Notes: generated from the sequence alone by a model not told the origin. Shown: positions 11,551 through 24,185, numbered from the stretch's first letter. The stretch: 64,000 nucleotides of DNA from Tenrec ecaudatus (GCF_050624435.1 NC_134542.1:111149677-111213676); one strand, 5' to 3'. Made by a program: numbers and translations.

Positions 11551-12058
11551 TGTCAATCAGGGTACTAGAGAAACAAATTCATAGACACTCACTTGTATAT
11601 AAGTGAGAACTTTAGAGCAAAGAGTAATTGTATATTAATAAAATATTCCAGCCCAGTCCAGATCAAGTTCATAAGTCCAATATTAACGCGTATGTCCAAT
11701 ACCAGTTCATAAATTCCTCTTCAGACTAATGCAGCCATGCAATAATGCAAAATGAAAGAAGATCACAGGCCAGTGGGTGGAAAGTCTTGTGAATCCAGTG
11801 GCGGGAGAAGCATCTCTACACTGGCAGAGGTCTCTTTGTGGCTCCTTCAGCTCCCAGGGCTCTGATTGCATCAGCTTAGTTCCATCAGGCTTGTTGTCTG
11901 TAATGTCTCCATAGGACTGAGCCTGTGCCCCACCTCCAGCAAGCTATTTATCTTCTTAGTGCCTCCAAATGAGGTCATCAAGCTGCGACCTGATTGTCAG
12001 GCTAAACCTCACACCTTTTCTATTAAGTTTCAAATTGACAACAGATTACGTAACTATC
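11551..12058 (-). mobile_element. Solo LTR, MaLR/ERVL-like family B, inside RTE1
   Basis: Begins TGTCAATCAGGGTACTAGAG and ends ATTACGTAACTATCA on the plus strand. The body (CATCAAGCTGCGACCTGATT; AGATCACAGGCCAGTGGGTG) matches the copy at 14578-15088. It divides one RTE1 copy in two, so it is younger than that copy. No clear target duplication survives. Confidence 0.8.
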
Positions 12059-12990
12059 AAAATCTTCATCAGTAAATACTTCAAATTCTTTTCACTTCCA
12101 GAAATCAAAATTATGTGAGTTTTAAAAGATGAGTCTTCCTCCAACCCTAATGTCATTCATGTACTTCTTCTCATAGTCCAGCTTCTTGAATTACTATCTC
12201 AGCATGCAGATTGAGAAAATATGGGGAAAGGACACAACCTGGATGCACCTCTTTTCTGGTTTTAAAATATGCACTATCCTCTAATTCTGCTTTAAAGACG
12301 TTCTCATGGTCAATGTACAGGTTCCACTTGAGCACATTTAAGTGTTCTGCAACTCTCATTCTTCACAATGTTATTTATAATTTGTTATAATCCATATAGA
12401 TGAATGTCTTTGTAGAGTCAATGAAACAGACAAGGTAAACATTTTCCAATTATGTCCTGCTTTCTGCCAAGATCATCTCATATCAGCAATGGTATCTCTC
12501 CTTTGTATCCTCTTCTGAATCCAGCTTAAATTTCTAAAAGTAATATGTAGTTGTACTTTTGCAATGATTTTTTGAGTTGTTCTCAGCAAATTTTTACTTG
12601 TGTGTGATATTAATGATATTGTATGATAGTTTTCAAATTTTTTGGATTTTTTTATTGGGCATAGATATGTATGTCTTGTAGTTGATTGGTCATAAAATTG
12701 AGCATAGAAGAGTAAGTAGCTATAACATTCAGTTTTCTTTATGTATTAAGTTTTTATGTCCTTCCACAATTTGGGTTTACAGCATTAATGTTCAATGTAT
12801 CAAATCCATTTTGAGTTGGTCTCTAAGTCCAAGTTAGATATTCAAGTTCAAAATTTGGTTCCATGGACTTGTTTTAATTCAATTTGAACTTGCCTATAGG
12901 CAATAATGGTCTTGGCTGTGTTCTTACTGACAATATTCAGTTTTTCCATGGTCTCTTCCCACAGATGTAGCCTATTTAACTTAAATGCAT
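12059..12990 (-). mobile_element. RTE1 copy C, reverse transcriptase and linker
   Basis: Continues the element at 10970. A minus-strand frame at 12171-12359 contains IDHENVFKAELED and VHPGCVLSPYFLNLHAE, the latter a reverse transcriptase signature of the RQGCxLSPxLFNLYAE type. Upstream parts recall the endonuclease-RT linker (GGCTACATCTGTGGGAAGAG on the minus strand near 12970). The frame is broken elsewhere. Confidence 0.85.
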
Positions 12991-12999
12991 TCCTTCAGG

Positions 13000-14440
13000 A
13001 GAGCTCCACATGCAGAGTCACTGTTTCAGACAATCATGTGGTTTATTATCCCATGGCAGGAACGACCACTTCAAAGGGTATGGCACTGCATTCATATCAA
13101 AAATAAGAATTCAAAGTCTATCTTGAAGTGCAGTTCTATTTGTGATAGGATGCTATTTACATGCAAACAAAGAAGACCAGTAGGCAAGAAGACACTCAGC
13201 ATATCTCACACTGAAAGAACCAAAGGAAAAAAATCAAGCCTTGAATTGCAGAAGGACTCATGGCAGAATGTGGAATGGTGTAGAAAGTTTCACAAGGTGA
13301 TGGAAGGACTACACAGAGAGAGGGTACCAAAACTATTGGCCGATGAGCAAACATTCCATGTGGTAGCATATGATCAAAATCCAGCGATATTAAATGGAGT
13401 CAAGGATACACTGAAGGCATTTAGGGGGAATTAAAGGATCTAGGAACTTATGGACTATGTCAGGGAATTTGGAAAATATCTAACTGACCAGTGCAAACAA
13501 GAGAGTCATATTAGTTCCCATTTCAAAGAAAGGTGAGCCAATAAAATAAGGGAATTACTGAACAATATCATTAACAACACATGCAAGGAAAATTTTGTTG
13601 AAGTTAGTTCAAAAATAGCTGTAGTCATACATTTGTGGGAGTTGTCAGAATGTTAAGTTGAAATCAAAAGAGGACATGGAATGCGGTTTATCATTGCTGA
13701 TATCAAATGGATTTGGACTGAAAACATTTTGGACAAAATGTTTACCTGCATACTTTGGACAATGCAAAGGCATTCCACCGAGTTCATCATAACACACTGT
13801 GGTTACCATCGTGAAATCATGGTCATTGCAGAGGAGTTAGTTGTGCAGCACAGGTAGGTTGACCAAGAGGTAGTTTGAGTTGAACATGGAAACACTGCTT
13901 GGTCTAAAATAAACAAAAGGTGTGCTTTAAGGTGGTACCTTTCATCACACTTATTTGAATTGTATTCTAAGCAAGTCATTTAAGAAGATGTTCAATCTGA
14001 AGAAGAATGCAGCATCAGCATTGAAAGAACATGAACAACCTCTGATGTGCAGACGACACAACATTGCTTGCTGCGACTTGAAACACTTACCACGAAGATC
14101 AAAGCCTTCCGCATGGATTCCAATTTAGTGTAAAGAAAACAAAAACCCTTGCAATTGGACCAAAAGATCACATCATGGTAAACATATTAAAGACTGAAGT
14201 TGTGAAGGGTTTCATTTTACTTGGATCCACAAATAATGCTCAAGGAAGTAGCAGTCATGAAATCAAATGATACATTCAGTTGGACAAATGTGATTCACAA
14301 CTTCACCAATGGGCCCAAACATGACACTTGCAAGGACCACACGGGATTAGGTAGTGTTTTTGTCCATGCACGGTGTTTTTTGTACATAGGGTTGCTGTGT
14401 GTCCCTGCTCACTGCATAGCAGAAAAAAACAACACTTGAC
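13000..14440 (+). mobile_element. RTE1 copy D, endonuclease to 3' end, internally deleted
   Basis: Blocks in order are CAATCATGTGGTTTATTATC, TCTATCTTGAAGTGCAGTTC (endonuclease region), the linker (frame 12985-13434 ends FHVVAYDQNPAILNGVKD), a degraded RT and thumb region (CAATTGGACCAAAAGATCAC near 14152; TTCATTTTACTTGGATCCAC near 14211) and a much decayed 3' end before 14440. It overlaps copy C in content, so the two are separate copies meeting head to head. Confidence 0.8.
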
Positions 14441-14577
14441 CTATGGATTTTAGATTTGTTAGCTCCACAATTGTGAGAGACAATTCCTTGAAGTAAATAT
14501 TTATCTTTTCCTTCCATTGTGCTTCAATTCCACAGTTACACAAACTTGATTTGAAACCACATTATTCCCATTAGGTT

Positions 14578-15088
14578 TGTGTTTGTCCAAGTCTATTAGA
14601 GAAACAAATTCATAGACCCTCATATGCGTGTAAGAAAGAGCTTTATATACAAGAGCCAATTGGATATTGAGAAAACATCCCAGCCCAGTCTGGATCAGGT
14701 CCATAAGTCTGGTATATGTCTGACACCAATCTATAACTTTCTCTTCAGACTCATGAATCACATTCAATGATGCCAAATGCAGGACAATCACAGACCAGTG
14801 GGTGGAAATTCTTGTGAATCCAGTAGCGGTATAAGCGTCTTATCACTGACAGGGTTCTGCACGTGACTTCTCCAGCTCTGAGGCGATGGCTGCCATCAGC
14901 CTGTCTCCATTCGGCTTGTCAACAAGAATGTCTAGCAGGCACAGAGCGTGTGTCCCGCCTCCAGTGAGCTATTTATCTCCTTAGTGTCTCCAAACGAGGT
15001 CATCAAGCTGTGATCTGATTGACAGACTAAACTCTACCCCATCACTCTTAATCCTCTCAAATTGACAACTGATTATATAACTACCACA
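14578..15088 (-). mobile_element. Solo LTR, MaLR/ERVL-like family B
   Basis: Begins TGTGTTTGTCCAAGTCTATT and ends CTAACTACCACA-like (ATATAACTACCACA). The 5-bp flanks AGGTT (14573-14577) and GGGTT (15089-15093) differ at one base and fit the short duplication expected of ERVL/MaLR insertion. The body matches 11551-12058 and 57446-57878. Confidence 0.8.
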
Positions 15089-15982
15089 GGGTTCAATCAT
15101 GTGTCTGCCTCTTTGGGTACCATTATCGTTGTTCTCTTTGCCCCTGTCTCATATCCTTGGTCTGGAGAAGCATAGAGCAGGACCTTTGGTCCAAAGAATG
15201 CCTTTGTCTCCTGGTTCTACTTGATCGGGGGACTCCATCTGAATCTATTTAAGGGTTTTAAATCAATCATTGTGTGAGCCCTTTCCAATCTATGTTAACT
15301 ATTGGGAAGGGCTCCCAGCAAGTGCTTATAAAGGTCTGCTACTTGGCAGTTTCCCCAGCTAATCTGGATAAAGGTCAGAACTGCAGCGCTTAGGATCCAG
15401 GACCAAAAGGCCACATTGATTTACAGTAATATGTTTCCACACTGTGCATAGTTGTTAATATCGTCATTCTTACTAATAAAATTAATGAAATAATGCTAAT
15501 TAAAAACCTTTCATGGTAAAAATGATGACATTAACATAGATGGCGCCTCTCTTCCTGATGAGTTTATAACCATCTATTTCACTGATGAAATACACAATTC
15601 CCACTTAATTGAAACTATGTCATCAGCACATTTTATCAGCCATATTTGTGTATTGACTGCTACGATCTGTATAAGATATATGACAATAATGTTTTACATT
15701 TTCAAATCAGTTTTTCAAATGTACTCAAAATTGCCCAACTGACACAATTTATTCTATTTTGGTTTTCTTTCAACAAACACGATCCCTGCAAGTTTATGGC
15801 AGTGTTAAAGTAACTTTGTCAGTAGACTGTATCTATTTTCCCTTGTCTGTGATGGTTTCATTCATTTTATATTGTTGCAAAGAAGAAAGACTATGTAAAT
15901 TTCATCCATGTTATTCTCTTCCAAATATTAGGAATAGGATTTAAATCACTCCAACCAACAAAAAAAGTGTTGAAATGGTTGG
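15089..15982. other. Unrecognised non-coding sequence
   Basis: No known repeat or gene. The first 320 bases are less A+T rich; the rest is A+T rich. Confidence 0.45.
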
Positions 15983-16125
15983 CTTTTAGAGTCTGGGAGA
16001 CCTGGTTTCAAAATCAGCTTCCTCTTTGTAATTCTGTGGCTATATCTAATTTTTCCAGCAACATTTTTTTTCTGTAAAATGTAGGTAATATATATCTTGA
16101 GGAAGGTAAGAAATAAATAGCATTC
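15983..16125 (+). repeat. MIR SINE
   Basis: GAGTCTGGGAGACCTGGTTT, then TTCTGTGGCTATATCT and TTCTGTAAAATGTAGG with ATAATATAT-like spacing, follow the order of the MIR consensus (trait/dial block, CORE, TCTGTAAAATGGG). An ancient mammalian SINE. Confidence 0.65.
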
Positions 16126-16869
16126 CATTGCTTTTGAAGATAGAGAGTTGTTCTTTAAATATCAGGTAACTAATATAGTAATGTTCTGTTCCTCACTTTT
16201 GCACAACGTACACCTAAGTGTGGTAATATTGATTCGTTCCTTCCTGTCTACTGTTCACACACTTCCCCAGCAATGAAGAAGTACCCACACTTCTTCCACA
16301 TTCACATTCTTCCATTAATCTAGGTTTATTTCTTTCAAGAATGGAACAAATTAAAACTGCATAAATGGAAAATAACAAGAGCACAAACTGAGCATTAAAA
16401 AGTATTAGACTCCAAAGTTGTTAATATTAGAACCAAGTTTGTTAATAGATCCTCATTTGAATATTGGTGTTGGGGCCACCGATGGCTGTCAGCAGCTCTT
16501 GGGCCATGGCAACATGGCAGATGTAAAGCAAACCTCCACTTTACCTCCCTTTATTCCTAATTCTGGCACCTCCCATAGTACTCTTCTTCTGTGACTGGGC
16601 TCAATAATACATTGTAATGTTCGCACAGGAGTCACAGATTCTGCCCACAAATTATGGGGTTCATTGGATAAGTTACCAGGTTAAAATTCAGGTGGGAATT
16701 TCTCAGGATGCAGTTGTTCAGTCAAGATGGTTTATTTGGCACCACGTCTTACAGGCAGGCCTCTCTCAGACCTTCAGTCATTGCCTGGCCCTTCTCTGCT
16801 CAGACAGGTTACAAAGTTTTTTTAAGTGCTAAAGAGAAAATATATCACTTTAAGGACTCTGAGACACCT
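16126..16869. other. Unrecognised non-coding sequence
   Basis: No feature supported. The ORF at 16617-16832 has no known domain. Confidence 0.45.
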
Positions 16870-17240
16870 GGCTCATAACACCTTTAATTGTTTGTACATG
16901 CACATGAAAGGCAGACAATAAGGAAATCATCAAAATGACTGATGCATTTGAATGAGCAAGAGTGGTTATGAAGAATGAATGTGTCCTGGACTGCCAAAAC
17001 ACATCAATCTGCCTTGGACAAAGTACAGCCATAATGCTTTTTAAATTGAGGATAGTGAGACTTCATCTCATGTACTTCAGACATGTGAGCAAGAGAGACC
17101 TGTTGCTGAAAAAAGGACATCATGCTTGCCTGATAAAGCCCCATACAAATAGAGTGCAGTGCAGTAAATTAGTTAACCTGGCTCTTGTAGCGATAGCCTT
17201 TGTTACCCCCAGCAATCTTCACCTGGGTCTGGGGAAGATT
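16870..17240 (+). mobile_element. RTE1 3' part fragment
   Basis: TGGACTGCCAAAACACATCA, ATCTGCCTTGGACAAAGT, ATGTACTTCAGACATGTGAG and AAAAGGACATCATGCTTGCC are successive blocks of the RTE1 ORF2 C-terminal region. Flanking sequence near 16880 resembles the preceding block, and the last part is degraded. Confidence 0.75.
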
Positions 17241-18014
17241 TTGGATGAAGATACTCATTGGATTATATAATTCAAGTGTGAGCAATTGTCAACGGGATTA
17301 ACTGTGACTGCTATCCTGCTACAGATAAAATGAACAATCTCAGAAGGAAGGGGATGGGGTGGGATCATATTACCAGCAAGAGAGACAAGCCAGGATTGAA
17401 GCACATCCTTTGGACCCCAAGATCCCTGCGCATTGACTTTCCTTGATCAAAGTGCCAGTTTTGACCCCAGAGTAGAAGCTGAGCAACATCAGCAGCAGTA
17501 CCAAGAGTCTGAGCATGAAAGAGATTGGTGGATTTACCAGTCCTTGGAGCAAGAAAAGCGTAATGCTTTGGGGCAGGAGGTTAGTTTGTGAAGTGTAATG
17601 CCTTCTAAAGAAAACTTGAATTATAATAGTCAATCAACAGTCTGATGCTTTACTCATCAGAAGAAGGCTACTTCATGGGAGACCAATAATTTGAAGTCAT
17701 TGGAATATTCATGGACTCCGATAAAAATGAAATTAAAAAGTATATATCGTGCTGGCCTTCAAATATGTTTATTTTAAAATGATGTATAATCTAAAAAGAC
17801 AGAGAAGTAATTCCAGGTCTGTTATATCCTTAAACAAGGGCAAAATTACAGGAGACAAAAATAATACAAATACAATTTCTGGTAGACCATGGTTCAAGTG
17901 AATCATTACATTAAGCACATGTCTTTAGAAGTGGAGACACTAGGTAAGAAAGATACAACATGCACTGTTAGTTTCTAACACTGTGGCATCCTTATCACCC
18001 TGATACTTATTATA
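17241..18014. other. Unrecognised non-coding sequence
   Basis: Nothing identified with confidence. 17400-17620 (GGACCCCAAGATCCCTGCGC) seems repeat-like but I cannot name the family. Confidence 0.4.
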
Positions 18015-18728
18015 GGAGGGGGTATCAAAAAAACCTGGACATTTTTTTCAAAGCTATGTATTTAATTTTATTTTACAAAACAAGCGAGGTCAGTTAAGTA
18101 AGGTGCGCTGGCCAAGAGAAATATGCAGTTTTTTGTAAAAAGCTGGCACATTGAGATGGCTGCGTGAGCAGGTGCATTGTCATGGCAAGACCAGTCTCCT
18201 GTCTGCCACAAATCAGGCTTTTTAAGTTACACACTGTTATGCTATCTTTGTAAAACCTCTTAATAGAAAACTTGATTAACAGTCTGACCAGGTAGAATGA
18301 ACTCCATCTGCACTATGACTCGACATTTTCATCCTTTTGGAAAGATGAAGAATGGCCAGAATGTGGTTTATCATCTCTTGGTATTATACCTTTTTTGAAA
18401 TGAGAAAACCACTCATACACTTGAGTGTTTCCCATAGCACTGTCCTTGTAAGCAGTGTTCAATATCACAACAGTTTCTGTGGCATTTTTCCTGAGCACCA
18501 AACAAAATTTCACAGCTGCATGCTATTCTCTTATATAAGCCATCACAAAAAACAAGGTTGGAGAGAAACTGCTTTTACAAAAATAAATTCACTGTGATCA
18601 GAGAGAACCTCCCAAGGTGATGCCACTGGATGCACTAACAAAGAGTACTTGATGCTCACCAAGCCAAAGCTCTAGCCAGCAGAGCTTTTCTTTCCTGGTT
18701 TGTTTGTTTTTTGGGGGTACCCTCTCAT
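18015..18728 (-). mobile_element. mariner DNA transposon, internally deleted copy 1
   Basis: Imperfect terminal inverted repeats: the left end GAGGGGGTATCAAAAAAAC and the reverse complement of the right end GAGAGGGTACCCCCAAAAAA. TA-rich flanks fit TA target choice. On the minus strand, 18313-18513 encodes a mariner transposase N-terminal (helix-turn-helix) fragment with KNATETVVILNTAYKD, EWFSHFKKG and SGHSSSFQKDENVES, resembling the ATETYEMLxxAFGDxAxSRxxVFEW...DENVE pattern of the family. Length is about half of a full 1.3-kb mariner, and the catalytic D,D34D part is not visible, so it is dead. Confidence 0.75.
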
Positions 18729-18864
18729 AATTAGTTGGATTGTATCATGAGATTCAAATCTATATGGGTACCCATAAATGTACCTGAACCACCACTTGCT
18801 TTTTAGTGTAATTCAATCTAGGAAGGCTCTCTCTGAAGAATAGTAATCGTTTGCTTTAAGCCTC

Positions 18865-18985
18865 AGGCCTGGAGAAAGGGGAGAAAGGTAAGGTTTTCTC
18901 TGCCTGTAAAGTCATGGGCACAGGAACACACTGGAGCAGTTCCGTCCTACCCTAAGGGTCACTATGAATCAGCATCGACGAGAGG
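18865..18985 (+). repeat. AfroSINE, 5'-truncated
   Basis: GGAGAAAGGTAAGGTTTTCT, a degraded middle block, AGCAGTTCCGTCCTACCCTA and AGGGTCACTATGAATCAGC form the 3' two-thirds of AfroSINE in sense orientation. Confidence 0.75.
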
Positions 18986-20175
18986 GCAATAAGAGAGTGA
19001 GAGAGGTGGCAAACACAAAACCCAAAAGTCGTCAGGTTGAAAACCATGCCACAATGGCCTGGGGAAGGTACCAGCTGTCTCTTGTACATCCGCAATAACA
19101 AGCAAAGTTCTGTTTGATTTCATCCAGGAAGAGTCAGCCTATGTTGACAGGCAGAAAAGCTGCATATGTAGAGGAAGGTATCTTTTACATATGGCATTAG
19201 CATGTTCTAGCAGTCAAAGAAATATCATGATTTCTACACATAAGGGCCAGGAACTAGAGTGGTGCTGATTAATTATGTGGGCTTCCCTCTGACCCCGCAT
19301 ATATAAATTATGATTTGTCTGATATTGGCCTCGTGTTCAGGGAGCAGTATCTGTTAGAAAGCAGCATATTAATGTAACTTGGAATTTGTCTGCAAGGAGC
19401 TTGACATCTGGCCGCTTTAGTTTTTAAACTTCTGTATGCAGCCAGACCAATGAAATGTTCCCTAAAGGTATGTAAATTACATTCTGTGAACAGGTAGTAT
19501 ATTAAAGAATAGGTGCAGATGTTTGGGGATGTTTACATTATGTATGCTGAAATGAATTTCAAATGAGTTATTTTTTTATTATTTTAAGTAAAGTAAGTGA
19601 GCATATAACATTTAATGTGTTCCTACCGAAGGGATCATCATGAGTTGGCATTGCTTCTAGGGTCACTGGTTTTCCAGGTAAAGACACCCTCACATAATTT
19701 GCCTCATTAACAGGCTCATAGAGTTCCTCTGGGAAAGTCCAGGAGAGGAAGCTGAAACCCAGAAAGGTGAAAAGCAAAACAAAGCAAAAGTACTAAGCTG
19801 CAGTCCAGCTCTTGAATAGATCATTTTGCCTCTGATTGCCAATGAATTATGTCGTCTCTCTTCTCTCCTTTGTCTTTTTATCCCTGTGCACAGCTAATGC
19901 CGTACTCTTTGGTAGCTGTTACTTTTAAGGTTGTTTTTTTGCAGTATTGTGTGTTTGTGTTTTTACTCACTTGAGAAGAGCAAGTTAAATCAGTTAGAAT
20001 ATGATTCCCTCATTCTCTTTAGAAGCTGGGGGGGTGATGCTCCTTGCCAACAGTACCTTCTCCTAAATCGACAAGGGATGTACACTAGGGAGAGGAGATC
20101 TATAGTCTCAAAGGCCATGAAGAGGCTCCTCCTAGCTCCTACCTTCAGAAGCCCTTGAGATGCTGAGGGTCAGAG
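18986..20175. other. Unrecognised sequence, possibly regulatory in part
   Basis: No repeat recognised from 18990 to 20170. 19200-19560 contains clustered homeodomain- and POU-like motifs (GATTAATTATG, CATATTAATG, ATGTAAATTA). See findings. Confidence 0.4.
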
Positions 20176-20265
20176 ACTGGGCTGCAAACCACGGTGGCAG
20201 TTAAAGCCCACCAGCTGCTCTGCAAAAAGAAGCCAAAGCTGTTTCTGCAACGAGTCACAATGTGG
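20176..20265 (+). repeat. AfroSINE fragment (tRNA-like half)
   Basis: ACTGGGCTGCAAACCACGGT, then AAAGCCCACCAGCTGCTCTG, resembles the B-box region and the following block of AfroSINE in sense orientation. Confidence 0.5.
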
Positions 20266-22724
20266 GCAATGCAAGGGTGCAGTTCTAGACTGTTCTAGAC
20301 GGTCACCATGAGCAGGAATCAGCTCACCGAAAATGTTATTATTATAAATATTAACTTCTGTGACTTGAACCCAGGAACTAGGAGACATAGAACTCTGAAG
20401 GATATGGCTTTAACAAGACAACTTCTTGGGCAATAGAATTCAGATTATCATGGTGTAAGTGGACCTAACCGTAGGAAGAACTATAAAACATTTATATAAA
20501 ATGCCTTGTATAAACCTGGACCAGATGTACACGCCTGACACAGGAAGGAGGAAATTAGAGATTGGCTTCCAGAATTCTAAATTTTCTCTCCTTTGTACAA
20601 GTCTCTAGCAGCTAGTATCCTGGAACAGATTTAGAAAACTTGGCATGGTGTAAGATCTCTGAATTGAGTTTCGGAGCCTGCATGTTATCTCTAAATTAGT
20701 TGCTGCTTACAAATGTCAGTAGTTGATCAAGTGTGATTGGGAGGAGCGAGTGCGCTAGGAACTCTAGAATTGTTATATATTTGCTTAGTTACGGGTGACT
20801 GGTATGTCTGAAGCCTTATTTCAGTGAAGTTCCCTGAGACCAGGCAAAGCGCTCTAGATTTGTTTCAATGCAGTCTGGCATGCAGCGACCCCTCCACTGT
20901 AGGCAAGTAGCCCACAAGCCCGGTGGGACATTTCTATCAACGGGTGGCCAAGCAAATACATCACTGAGGCACACTCCAGGGGATTGCTAGTGAGGCAGGT
21001 GAGAGTCCATTCGGTCTTTGTGGAAATTGGATTCTGCTCATGACGTTGCTCACCTTCAATAACTCACTTACGACAATCCAGCTCCCACACCGATTGTAGA
21101 AAAACTTTCTGATCTCTAAACCATACAGGGCAGCAAAGGCTTTAATAACCCGGAATTACAAAAATGTTTGCAATTGAAATTTGTTTAAATATATTTTATT
21201 TTTTAATGAAGTGAAATTATCGATGTGCTTTGTTGCAAGGGAGTTTCTGAAAGTTCCTGGTAAGATTTCTTTATCTCTTAATTCCATTATTTTCTCACAA
21301 ACTTGTCTCTTGATAGCTAACTTTGCTTAGACTAGCACTAGTCTGAGCTAACCACCCTTTTCCACTCTACACTGGAATCCTAATAAGAATAGCAATAGCT
21401 TATCTATTGTACTCGCTGTCATTTGGCTCGTCTAAGAAAAAGATTCAATGCAGAATTAAATGTGCAGAGTATTTATTGGGGAAAACTGTGAAGAAGCAAG
21501 AAGACATAGAAAATCTTAAACCGGTGATGATAATTTGACTCTTGTGAAGGGAAATTGAGATGCTTAATTAGAAAGAACGTCTCGAACAGTAGCATAGTTC
21601 TAAGACGTCTTCTGTCATGCTAATGGGCGGTACCCATCAAAAGTCAGCCCTTAGTAGAGTCTTTCATGGTCAGATATAGGCCAGCATGACATATTGCTGG
21701 CTTCAGTCTTTGGGAAGAACCTGGAGAAATAGTTACCTTGGAATACTTTTAATGATTGATTTTTCTGTTATAATATTTTGCCTCTTCACATCCTTTTTAA
21801 TGCTATGATGAGTATGTGCTTAAAATACATGAAACTAATTAAGGTAATATAATTTTCTGGTCCCTCCGTCTGTTAGCTAAATGAGGTGATGACTGGTCAT
21901 CTTGACCAGTTGAACTTGCTTGAGTTAGGTTGCCATTTTAAGAAGATACTGTCTCATCCTGGTGTCTTTCTCTGAGTGTGGCCTTCCTGGGTCTTCACTC
22001 CTTGCTTGGGTATTTCTATTGCAGGTTTTCACTTTAGCTCCTTAACCTGGAATCCACAGAGCTTCAGAACCTGACCTGGATGTGTTCAGCGATAGAACAT
22101 GTGTGTATTTCTAATTTCAGTTTGTGTGGATTTTGACTCTTAAGTACCCCATAGCTGCAGATAATTACATACATCTGCTAAGATGTTTTAGGCCTGACCC
22201 AGCAGCTTCCAAAGGGAGACACGGGCTTACAATTGGGGCTCATCGAAATCTCTCTAGTTCTTGCAGATCAACACTGAATTATATAGTCTAATTAATGTTC
22301 AATTTATTCTATTATGTTTTCTGATATTGGCTCAGATATAGAAATACCCTTTTTTTTGCTGAGATTATAAAGGGACTTCTATGTTTATTCTAGTAGTTGA
22401 CAAGATTTATTCTGTTAATATGTAAATATTAGACTTACTGGAATTTTTTATGTTTTGAAGTGCAAAACATGAATTTTCTCTCTTTTTTAATAATTGGATC
22501 CATTTAGAGAACTAATCTCATCCTATATAATTGTAAGTAAAGTGAAAAAAAGTTTGTTAAAGCATATTTTTAAACATCACACTATCTAAATATATCCTAC
22601 ATATATAAATGTAATATTTAGGCATGCTGGGCTGTACATAAAATTGACTTAAAGGACAAAAATAATGAATTCAAGGGTATACTTCTAGACTGTAGCACAA
22701 AGGTATGTCTTTATTTACTTATTT
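20266..22724. other. Unrecognised non-coding sequence, 2.5 kb
   Basis: No gene, RNA gene or named repeat is apparent. 20720-21120 is more G+C rich than its surroundings and without recognisable repeats; the rest is A+T rich. Confidence 0.4.
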
Positions 22725-23300
22725 TTGTAAAGATTTTTTCCTAACCGTTTTATTGGCGAGTAATTTATTTATCATATAATTCTAATTTTCAATCATTCAA
22801 TCATACCAAGGAGAATTGTACAATCACCCCACATCTATTTTAGAGCATCACCCCCCATGGTTAAATTGCCTTTAAGATGAGTTGTGCAATCACAGTTCTT
22901 TCTAGTACGCCCATCTTCATTATTTACTTATGAAATCCCCTTTCCCTCCCTATCATCTACTCTTCACCCCATATTTCCTATACCCACTTGTATCAATTAT
23001 TCTAATTATTCATCCACACCTCCTGTGCATCACAACGAGGATACCCAACAGAAAACAATAAAAACAAATTGCGCTAGGTTGTAGGGATCACAACACAGCA
23101 GTATGACCGTAGTTTTTGAATGGTTATCCCTGTTATTCCAACACCATCCACTGAATAATTATATCCTTTCCCCATCTGGTGTGAGGAGCCAGTTTTATTT
23201 TCCAGTAAATTTCTCTACACCTTTTAATATATTTTCTGGAATTTCTATTTTTAAACATTGATATGAGCCTTTAGTAATAAAACTGTGCATATTTTGAATT
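22725..23300 (-). mobile_element. L1 3' part (minus strand)
   Basis: 22740-23060 has the reverse-complement L1 3' UTR style (CCGTTTTATTGGCGAGTAAT, pyrimidine-rich CCCTTTCCCTCCCTATC). On the minus strand, 23100-23180 reads GATGGTGTTGGAATAACAGG, like the late ORF2 block GGTGCTGGAATAACTGG. 23150-23290 recurs at 24768-24920. Old and rearranged. Confidence 0.55.
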
Positions 23301-24094
23301 CAAGGGTTTAAAAGTTATTCTAATATGTTGACGTTCCATTCTATACTTCATTTCTCTTCTATTTCAGTTTTCCAGAGTTTTCCTATTTTCTGATTTTTCC
23401 TTCTAAATTTTAAAGTCAGTTTATAATTAGTGAATAAACTAAAATGACACCTTATTGAGATATCCTTAGACTTCACATAACTTACAGATCGATACCTTTA
23501 TAATGCGGAAACTTCCTACTCAAGAAGCAAAATAAAAAGTATAATTTTGAGTGTTGGATTATATATATATACTCGATTTATTACTGATATACTATCATTG
23601 CAGGTTGTTGAGATTCTAATATTTTAAACAATGAATAATTTAGATGAGAATACAGATTAAAACAACAGAATATTTGGATTTTTTTACTAATAATTTTTCT
23701 TCCAAATGTTTCATGAATCCATTATTTTAAGCTCTGCTCTAGGGTTATCTGTTGCAACTACTCAGGTTTCTTTTAGACACGAGCACTTTGTTTATCAACC
23801 TGACAACCTCCCCGAGAGAGAAAGATTTTCATTTAAAATAAATTTAAATTAATTAAATATAGTCTAACAAAAATGTCAGCTTTTTAAACTCAGTGAGACC
23901 AATTAAAGACTAGGGAAACTATTTTTGGACAAGATTGAGTTTTGAGGGACTACCAGGCATTGAACTATTCAGACTCCTCACCTCCTCACCAATGTGTGCC
24001 CGGTGGGGTAGTACTACCCACAGTGAAAACACAGGCACCAGATCTGTTGTGATCTACTTCCAGTTCTGACCTGTTCTAATCAAATACCAAGCTG
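23301..24094. other. Unrecognised, A+T-rich sequence
   Basis: No feature supported. Confidence 0.45.
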
Positions 24095-24185
24095 ATGCTA
24101 GGATTATCTTTCCAATATGAAAGTCTGATGGCATTAAGTCCTTGCTTAACATTTTTCACTGACTTCCTAATACCAACTTAATATA
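24095..24185 (-). repeat. L2 LINE fragment
   Basis: AAGTCCTTGCTTAACATTTT followed by CACTGACTTCCTAATACC follows the reverse complement of the L2 3' block that reads CCTGCTTAAAACCCTTCAATGGCTTCC in other copies. Short and diverged. Confidence 0.45.

Noticed and set aside
12985-13434. A 149-codon plus-strand ORF as a gene
   Set aside because: It lies wholly in RTE1 copy D (endonuclease end and linker) and is a chance survival of an open frame in a dead LINE.
11551-15088. A provirus bounded by the two same-family, same-orientation LTRs
   Set aside because: The 2.5 kb between them is RTE1 LINE sequence in two orientations, with no retroviral parts. They are two separate solo LTRs.
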